DNA from: Streptomyces sp. ISL-1
GTDB lineage: Bacteria > Actinomycetota > Actinomycetes > Streptomycetales > Streptomycetaceae
Length of the DNA stretch: 64,000 bases
Direction: 5' to 3'
Assembly (NCBI RefSeq): GCF_018614585.1
Contig: NZ_JAGGOI010000003.1
Location: 124,001 to 188,000, forward strand
The stretch's first letter is position 1, and the number at the start of each line of letters is the position of its first letter. A program made the translations under genes and the position numbers. Shown in pieces: positions 59,165 through 64,000 of this stretch. The notes beneath the pieces are model-generated. The model was not told where the DNA came from. It worked only from the letters and a program-made list of their open reading frames with translations, and did no database searches.

Positions 59165-60486
59165 CTGCGCGCGGGCGCCGGGCCGGCGGCAGCCGCGACC
59201 GCGTCCGCGAGCGGCTCGATGTCGTCCTTCCCGAGGCTCGAAACGGTGAGTCGCACGCCGGGTGGCGCCGACATCCGGAAACGCGCTCCCGGCGCGACCG
59301 CCCAACCGGCGTGCAGCAGCCGGGCCACCGCCCCGGTCTCGTCGGGGACGGGCACCCAGACGTTCATCCCGCTACGTCCATAGGCCTCGATCCCCCGCTC
59401 GGCCAGCGCTCGCAGAAGCGCGTCGCGCCGTTCCCCGTACGCGTGCGCGACGGCGAGCGGGTCCACCGCGCCCGAGGTCCAGAGGTGCACCACCGCACAC
59501 TGCAGCAGTCGGCTGACCCAGCCGGGTCCGAGCTGCTGACGGCCCATCACACGGTCGATGGTGACGGCGTCGCCGGTCAGCACGGCGACCCGCAGATCGG
59601 GCCCGTAGGCCTTGGCGGTGGAGCGTACGAACGCCCAGCTGTCCGTGACCCCGGCGAGCGGGTGCAGCGGGAGATCGACGATCGCGTGTCCGTGGTCGTC
59701 CTCGATGAGCAGGGTGTGCGGGAACTCGGCCAGTACGGCCCGGAGTTCACGCGCGCGTTCCTTGCTCACGGCGGCGCCGGTGGGGTTCTGCGCCCGGTCG
59801 GTGACGATGAGGGCCCTGGCCCCGGCGGCGAGCGCCTTGGACACTGCCTGCGGCACCGGCCCGTCGTCGTCGACCGCCACGGGCACGGGCCTCAGCCCCA
59901 GCGCCGGCACCAGGTCCAGCGTGCTGCCCCAGCCGGGGTCCTCGACGGCGACCGCGTCGCCGGGCTTGAGATGCGCGGCGAGGACGCGCTCGATGGCGTC
60001 CAGCGATCCGGAGGTGACGGCGAGCGGCCCTTCGGGCACGCCGTCGGCGTCCATCGCGGCGCGGGCGAGCCGTGCCAACTCCGCGTCGACGGGTGCCTGT
60101 CCATACAGACCCGGCTCCTCCGCGTTGCGCCGGGCCGCGGCGGCGAGGGCGTCGCCCATCGGCGGCAGCAGCGCGGGGTCGGGGTTCCCCTCGCCCAGGT
60201 CCCGTACGCCGGGGGGCGCGTCGACCCGGATCGACCCGCGAGCCGTACTGGCCGGCCGCGGGCGCACCCGGCTGCCCTTGCGCCCCGCGGTCTCGATGAC
60301 TCCGCGCTCTCGCAGGGTCCGGTACGCGGACGCGACGGTGTTCGGGTTGACCCCCAGCTCGGTGGCCAACTCCCTCATAGGCGGCAGCAGTTGACCCGGT
60401 TCCAGGTCACCCGCGCCGACCGCGCGCTCGATGTCGGCGGCAATCTCCGATGCGCGGTGCCCAACGATCCGATACTCTCCTAGCAC
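59155..60486 (-). CDS. MocR/PdxR-type GntR-aminotransferase regulator
   Basis: A 443-residue regulator: GntR winged helix (PPMRELATELGVNPNTVASA) and a fold-type-I aminotransferase domain with TSGSLDAIERVLAAHL, DDHGHAIVDLPLHPLAG and the PLP lysine in FVRSTAKAYGPDLR. MocR proteins sense PLP and control vitamin B6 or amine metabolism. GTG 60486 fits a leaderless start: -10 CATAAT ends 7 bases before it; a TTG at 60492 is the other choice. It overlaps the DMT gene by 10 bases. Confidence 0.87.
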   Translation of the reverse strand: MLGEYRIVGHRASEIAADIERAVGAGDLEPGQLLPPMRELATELGVNPNTVASAYRTLRERGVIETAGRKGSRVRPRPASTARGSIRVDAPPGVRDLGEGNPDPALLPPMGDALAAAARRNAEEPGLYGQAPVDAELARLARAAMDADGVPEGPLAVTSGSLDAIERVLAAHLKPGDAVAVEDPGWGSTLDLVPALGLRPVPVAVDDDGPVPQAVSKALAAGARALIVTDRAQNPTGAAVSKERARELRAVLAEFPHTLLIEDDHGHAIVDLPLHPLAGVTDSWAFVRSTAKAYGPDLRVAVLTGDAVTIDRVMGRQQLGPGWVSRLLQCAVVHLWTSGAVDPLAVAHAYGERRDALLRALAERGIEAYGRSGMNVWVPVPDETGAVARLLHAGWAVAPGARFRMSAPPGVRLTVSSLGKDDIEPLADAVAAAAGPAPARSYG

Positions 60487-60493
60487 AAACAAG

Positions 60494-60522
60494 ATTATGC
60501 ACTAATGCAATGGAGTTCGCAA
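60494..60522 (-). promoter_or_regulatory. Promoter of the MocR gene with ATGCA repeats
   Basis: On the minus strand, TTGCGA (60522-60517), a 17-base spacer and CATAAT (60499-60494) make a good -35/-10 pair, ending 7 bases from GTG 60486. Two ATGCA direct copies 8 bases apart lie in the spacer and at the -10, a fitting place for MocR. The -35 box overlaps the start codon of the divergent PPOX gene. Confidence 0.6.
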
Positions 60523-61178
60523 TGCCGGACGCTTACGAGCCGACCGAACGCACCGTCCCCACCCGTTCCCGGGACCGCGCCGCGTACGACCGCGAGCTGG
60601 TCCACTCCATACTCGACGAGGCATACGTCTGCCATCTCGGCTTCGTCCGCGACGGCGCGCCGGTCGTCCTGCCGACGCTGTTCGCCCGCGTCGACGACCA
60701 CCTGTACATCCACGGCTCGACGGGCTCACGCCCCCTGCGCATGGCGGGCGAAGCGGACCTCGGCCTCGACGTGTGCCTGACGGTCACCCACGTCGACGGC
60801 CTGGTGCTGGCCCGCTCGGCGTTCCACCACTCGATCAACTACCGCTCGGTCGTGGTCCACGGCACCGCCCGCCAGGTCACCGACCCGGCGGAGAAGCGCA
60901 CCGCCCTCGACGCCCTGGTCGACAGTGTCGTCCCGGGCCGCTCACTCGACTCCCGCCCGGCAAACCCGAAGGAACTGGCGGCGACGGCGGTCCTGCGCCT
61001 GACGCTGACGGAGGTCTCGGCGAAGCTCCGCACGGGGGGCCCGAGCGACGACCCGGAGGACGTGGAACTCCCGTACTGGACGGGAGTGGTCCCGCTGACC
61101 ACCGGGCAGGGCACACCGATCCCGGCGGCGGACCTGGACGACTCGATCGGGGTACCGGGGTACTTGACGGGAGCGTGA
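60522..61178 (+). CDS. Pyridoxamine 5'-phosphate oxidase-like (PPOX) flavoprotein
   Basis: A 218-residue split-barrel protein of the DUF-type PPOX group: ELVHSILDEAYVCHLGFVRD, VVLPTLFARVDDHLYIHGST, RSAFHHSINYRSVVVHGTAR. Its close divergent link to a MocR regulator supports a vitamin B6-related role. ATG 60522 has GGAG 6-10 bases upstream; ATG 60510 is also in frame. The 244 bases to the next gene hold nothing convincing. Confidence 0.85.
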   Translation: MPDAYEPTERTVPTRSRDRAAYDRELVHSILDEAYVCHLGFVRDGAPVVLPTLFARVDDHLYIHGSTGSRPLRMAGEADLGLDVCLTVTHVDGLVLARSAFHHSINYRSVVVHGTARQVTDPAEKRTALDALVDSVVPGRSLDSRPANPKELAATAVLRLTLTEVSAKLRTGGPSDDPEDVELPYWTGVVPLTTGQGTPIPAADLDDSIGVPGYLTGA

Positions 61179-61422
61179 GGCGGCGACAGGCGGCGGCCCG
61201 CGGAGCGCCTGCCGAGGCCGCAAGTGCGGGCCCGCCCAGTTCCGGGCAAGGAGCCCCGGCACCGACCCCCGGCCACCCGCGGCGCCGCGGAGTCGGCGCC
61301 CGCCGTTCCGCCCCGCGCTCCGGTGCGAGCCGGAGTTGCGGGAAGGGGCGGTGGGAAGGGCGGCGGGGGTGGGGAGAAGCCCGCCGCACGCGACCGGCCC
61401 CACCCCGCAACCCCGCACCCGT

Positions 61423-62385
61423 CTACCCCCTCCCCACCGCCACCCGCGTCTCCGCCACCGCCAGCCCCGCCACCGCAGTCAGCAGCAGCGCCGTCCCCAC
61501 CACCGTCGCCGCCGTGAGCCGCTCATCCAGCGCCGTCACCGCGATCACCGCCGCGCTCACCGGCTCGAGCAGCATGATCACCGAGACCGTCGCCGACCGC
61601 ACCACCGCCGCCCCCGCGAAGTAGAGCGCGTACGCGAGCGCCGTGGGCACCGCCGCGACGTACGTCAACAGCCAGACCACCTGACCCAGATCCGCGGTGT
61701 GCGGCAACAGTCCCTCCGCCAGTGCAATCGGCAGCAGCCCCACCGCCCCGATCGCGAACGCCCACGCCGTCGTGGCCAGCGAGTCACCGCTCCCATCACG
61801 CCCCAGCCACCGTGTCAGCAGCGTGATCGCCGCGTACCCGGCCGCCGAGAGCAGCGCGAGCGCGACCCCCACGGGCCGTACCGTCCCGCTCTCGCCGCCC
61901 AGAACCAGCACGAACAGACCGGCAAGCGCCCCGGTGACGGCGACGACGCCGCCCCGCCCGAGCCGTTCCCCCATCGTCAGCCGCGCGCCGACGGCGATGA
62001 GGACCGGCCCCGCGCCCAGCGTGACGACCGTGCCCACGGCGAGACCGGTCGCCTGGACGGCCGCGAAGTAGGCGCTCTGGAAGAGGGTGAGCCCGATTCC
62101 CGTACCGAGAATGCGCAGCAGCCGGCGCCGTCGCGGCTCGACGGGCGCGACAAAACGCCTGGCCACAGGTGTACGCCGGGCCCGCAGCGCGAGCGCGCCC
62201 AGCAGGAGTACCAGACCCCCCGCACAGCGCCAGAACGACAGCGCGAGAGGACCGAGATCGCTCACCCGGAAGACCAGCGAAGCGGCCGCGCCGGCGGTCC
62301 CCCACGCGACTCCGGCGAAGATCAGAAAGAGCAGGCTCCGCCCGACGGGCAGGCTGACAGCAGGCGCGTAGGAAACATTCGACAC
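61423..62385 (-). CDS. EamA/DMT family transporter
   Basis: A 320-residue permease, ten hydrophobic segments, two EamA repeats ([25 protein letters not shown]-free second repeat starting near [20 protein letters not shown]). GTG 62385 follows GGAGAAG. It is on the same strand as the next DMT gene but separated by 164 bases. Substrate unknown. Confidence 0.86.
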   Translation of the reverse strand: MSNVSYAPAVSLPVGRSLLFLIFAGVAWGTAGAAASLVFRVSDLGPLALSFWRCAGGLVLLLGALALRARRTPVARRFVAPVEPRRRRLLRILGTGIGLTLFQSAYFAAVQATGLAVGTVVTLGAGPVLIAVGARLTMGERLGRGGVVAVTGALAGLFVLVLGGESGTVRPVGVALALLSAAGYAAITLLTRWLGRDGSGDSLATTAWAFAIGAVGLLPIALAEGLLPHTADLGQVVWLLTYVAAVPTALAYALYFAGAAVVRSATVSVIMLLEPVSAAVIAVTALDERLTAATVVGTALLLTAVAGLAVAETRVAVGRG

Positions 62386-62549
62386 GTGACTTCTCCGTGC
62401 ATGAAGAACGGGATGGGTGATCGCTCGACTGCGTCACGCGGGCAGCGACGAACCGCTCGGGAACACCCCGAGCCCGGTCTTCGTCAGAAAGTGGCGGCCC
62501 GCGCTAGGAGGCAGGCGGCGGAAGTGCGGTCGAATGCATGATCGCCACC

Positions 62550-63563
62550 TTACGGTCCGGCGTGCGGGGCCGACAACTCGCCATCGGCGACGGCACGCTC
62601 ACCGTGCACCGGCGGACCCTCCGCGAGCCCGCCGCCCGCCACCGGGCCCGACGCCGCCTTCGGCGCCTGTGACTGCGCGATGAACGCCCCCACCAGCACG
62701 ACCGCACCACCGAAGATCTGCGGCGCCGACAGATGCTCCCCCAGCAGCACCCACGCCAGCACCGTGGCGATGACCGCCTCCAGGCATGCCACCACACCCG
62801 CCACCTGCGGGGAGAGCCTGCGTACCGAGACGACCCCGGTGACATACGCCAGCACCGTGGCGATCAGCACGATCCAGCCCAGCAGCAGCGCCGCCGGCAC
62901 CTGCGTACCGCCCATGTCCGCGCTCCCGCCGAGCAGCGAGAAGTCCATCCCCCACGGCCGCGCCACCAGCGTCAGCACCGCCGCGCCGATGAGCAGTCCG
63001 TACGCGATCACGCCCAGCGGATCCGCCGCGTCGTCCCCGTCGCCGCCCTGGTCCGACAGGACGAAGTAGCCGACCTGGCAGCATGCCGCGGCCAGCGCGA
63101 GCAGCAGCCCGATCGCGTCGAAGCCGACCCCCGCCCACACCTCGACGACGCACGCGAGCCCGGCGACCGCGAGGACCACGCCGACCGCCGCGGCCCGGGT
63201 GACGGGCCGGCGCTGCACGAAGCGGACCCAGCCGAGAACCAGCGCGGGGGCGAGATATTCGATGAGCAGCGCGACGCCGACCGGGATCCGGGAGATCGCC
63301 GCGAAGTAGCAGGCCTGTACGCCCGCGACGGCGAGCAGTCCGAAGCCGACGAGCAGTGCGGGCCTGCGCAGCACCAGGTCCCGGTGGCGCCAGGCCACCG
63401 GCAGCATGATGAGGGCGGAGCCGGCCACTCGCAACCACACCACATGCAGCGGGTCGAGACCCGCTTCGATCAGCGGCTTGGCCGCGACACCTGATCCACC
63501 GAATGCGAACGCCGAGCCCAGGGCGAGTCCCAGGCCGGCGCTCCTAACCTGAGACGCGTGCAT
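62550..63563 (-). CDS. EamA/DMT family transporter
   Basis: A 337-residue permease with ten membrane segments (GSAFAFGGSGVAAKPLIEAG starts the first repeat, LALAAACCQVGYFVLSDQGG the second) and a soluble C-terminal tail of about 35 residues. ATG 63563 is used; a GTG two codons earlier is possible. It is the fourth EamA protein in this window. Confidence 0.86.
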   Translation of the reverse strand: MHASQVRSAGLGLALGSAFAFGGSGVAAKPLIEAGLDPLHVVWLRVAGSALIMLPVAWRHRDLVLRRPALLVGFGLLAVAGVQACYFAAISRIPVGVALLIEYLAPALVLGWVRFVQRRPVTRAAAVGVVLAVAGLACVVEVWAGVGFDAIGLLLALAAACCQVGYFVLSDQGGDGDDAADPLGVIAYGLLIGAAVLTLVARPWGMDFSLLGGSADMGGTQVPAALLLGWIVLIATVLAYVTGVVSVRRLSPQVAGVVACLEAVIATVLAWVLLGEHLSAPQIFGGAVVLVGAFIAQSQAPKAASGPVAGGGLAEGPPVHGERAVADGELSAPHAGP

Positions 63564-63647
63564 CGGCACATCATGTCAGCGCAAGTCAGGACCGTCACCC
63601 CCGTGACACATGTCGAGAACTCTGGGCCGCCGTTGGGTCGTCCGGCG

Positions 63648-64000
63648 CTATTCGGCCGCTATCCGCCCGCCCAGCAGCTCCGCGTCCACCCCGGCCCGCC
63701 GCAGCACCTGCACTGCCCGGCATTCCGGATCCGCGGCGAGGCGGGCGAGCAGATCGATCCCCCCGGCTCGCGCGGCGCCCCGCAGTTGTGCCCGCGCCAG
63801 CGCACCCTCCATCGCGGCGGCCGCCGAAGGCGACCATCCCGACGCCTCCGCATCCGTCGCGCGTACGACGGGAACGGTGCCCGAGTCCTCCACCGAGCCC
63901 TGCCAGCGCAGCCCGTATCCGATGCTGCGCTGCACGAGATAGCCGAGCACCCGCGCGATCTGCGGGCCGGCACCGAGAGCGGCACGGACCTCGGGGTCCG
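63648..64000 (-). CDS. Clp N-terminal domain protein, C-terminal part
   Basis: The frame is open to the window edge, so the N-terminus lies outside. The sequence reads PEVRAALGAGPQIARVLGYL, then VVRATDAEASGWSPSAAAAM, GIDLLARLAADPECRAVQVL and AGVDAELLGGRI, with paired helices of Clp N (Clp repeat) domains. These domains bind proteins for ClpC/ClpA ATPases. There is no ATPase domain in view. Confidence 0.75.
   Translation of the reverse strand, partial: DPEVRAALGAGPQIARVLGYLVQRSIGYGLRWQGSVEDSGTVPVVRATDAEASGWSPSAAAAMEGALARAQLRGAARAGGIDLLARLAADPECRAVQVLRRAGVDAELLGGRIAAE

Noticed and set aside
1..64000. CRISPR arrays or defence islands
   Set aside because: No regularly spaced repeats, Cas, restriction or retron genes found; the only arrays are in-gene repeats and the 16-bp array at 57048.

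Overview
This window reads as a high-GC actinobacterial chromosome, almost certainly Streptomyces. Coding regions show strong G/C third-position bias, GTG starts and many -10-like hexamers placed directly before start codons. A diverged third EF-Tu (tuf3), a second apolipoprotein N-acyltransferase (lnt), large LuxR-type regulators and conservon-type roadblock proteins are all typical of the genus. No tRNA, rRNA, CRISPR array or prophage structural gene was seen.

Layout, left core (1-42.8 kb). The order is: an AsnC regulator divergent from a PLP trans-sulfuration enzyme; a DUF885 peptidase-like protein; a rhodanese divergent from a second AsnC regulator with an inverted repeat between them; the sbcD-sbcC exonuclease pair; YigZ, CoA-binding and YbaK proteins; a cupin regulator divergent from a DMT exporter; a sensor-kinase remnant coupled to a roadblock protein; a large LuxR ATPase regulator; a gamma-carbonic anhydrase; DedA; a repeat-headed membrane protein; an MFS transporter; tuf3 with a strong terminator; uppP; a ribosomal-type methyltransferase; lnt; a TetR-controlled monooxygenase/oxidoreductase pair with two palindromic operators; ung; a peptide-binding lipoprotein; two short-chain dehydrogenases; and a DUF3037/HipA-like kinase pair.

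Mobile region (42.8-52.9 kb). A 10.15-kb insertion is bounded by a 103-bp direct repeat (two mismatches). The repeat is the first 34 codons of the HipA-like gene. Just inside each end lies a copy of a 21-bp motif that looks like an integrase arm site. The element's tyrosine integrase is dead (nonsense codon, frameshift and a Ser where the catalytic Arg should be). The interior is a graveyard of IS21, IS5 and Tn554-type recombinase fragments. Intact cargo remains: a plasmid-stabilization-like protein, a NUDIX hydrolase, a hexapeptide-repeat protein without the carbonic-anhydrase histidines, and an orphan cytochrome c oxidase subunit I with a small TTA-containing membrane protein. The HipA-like reading frame is still complete but now has element DNA as its upstream region. 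Its original promoter sits 10 kb away, driving at most a 34-residue stub next to the S9 peptidase gene that was formerly its divergent neighbour.

Right core (53.1-64 kb). This holds an S9 prolyl-oligopeptidase-like enzyme, a Rieske protein, an isochorismatase-fold protein lacking the usual cysteine, a PPOX protein, a LysR regulator divergent from a DMT exporter, a MocR regulator divergent from a PPOX flavoprotein, two more DMT exporters, and the end of a Clp N-domain protein. Regulators repeatedly sit back to back with the gene they probably control.
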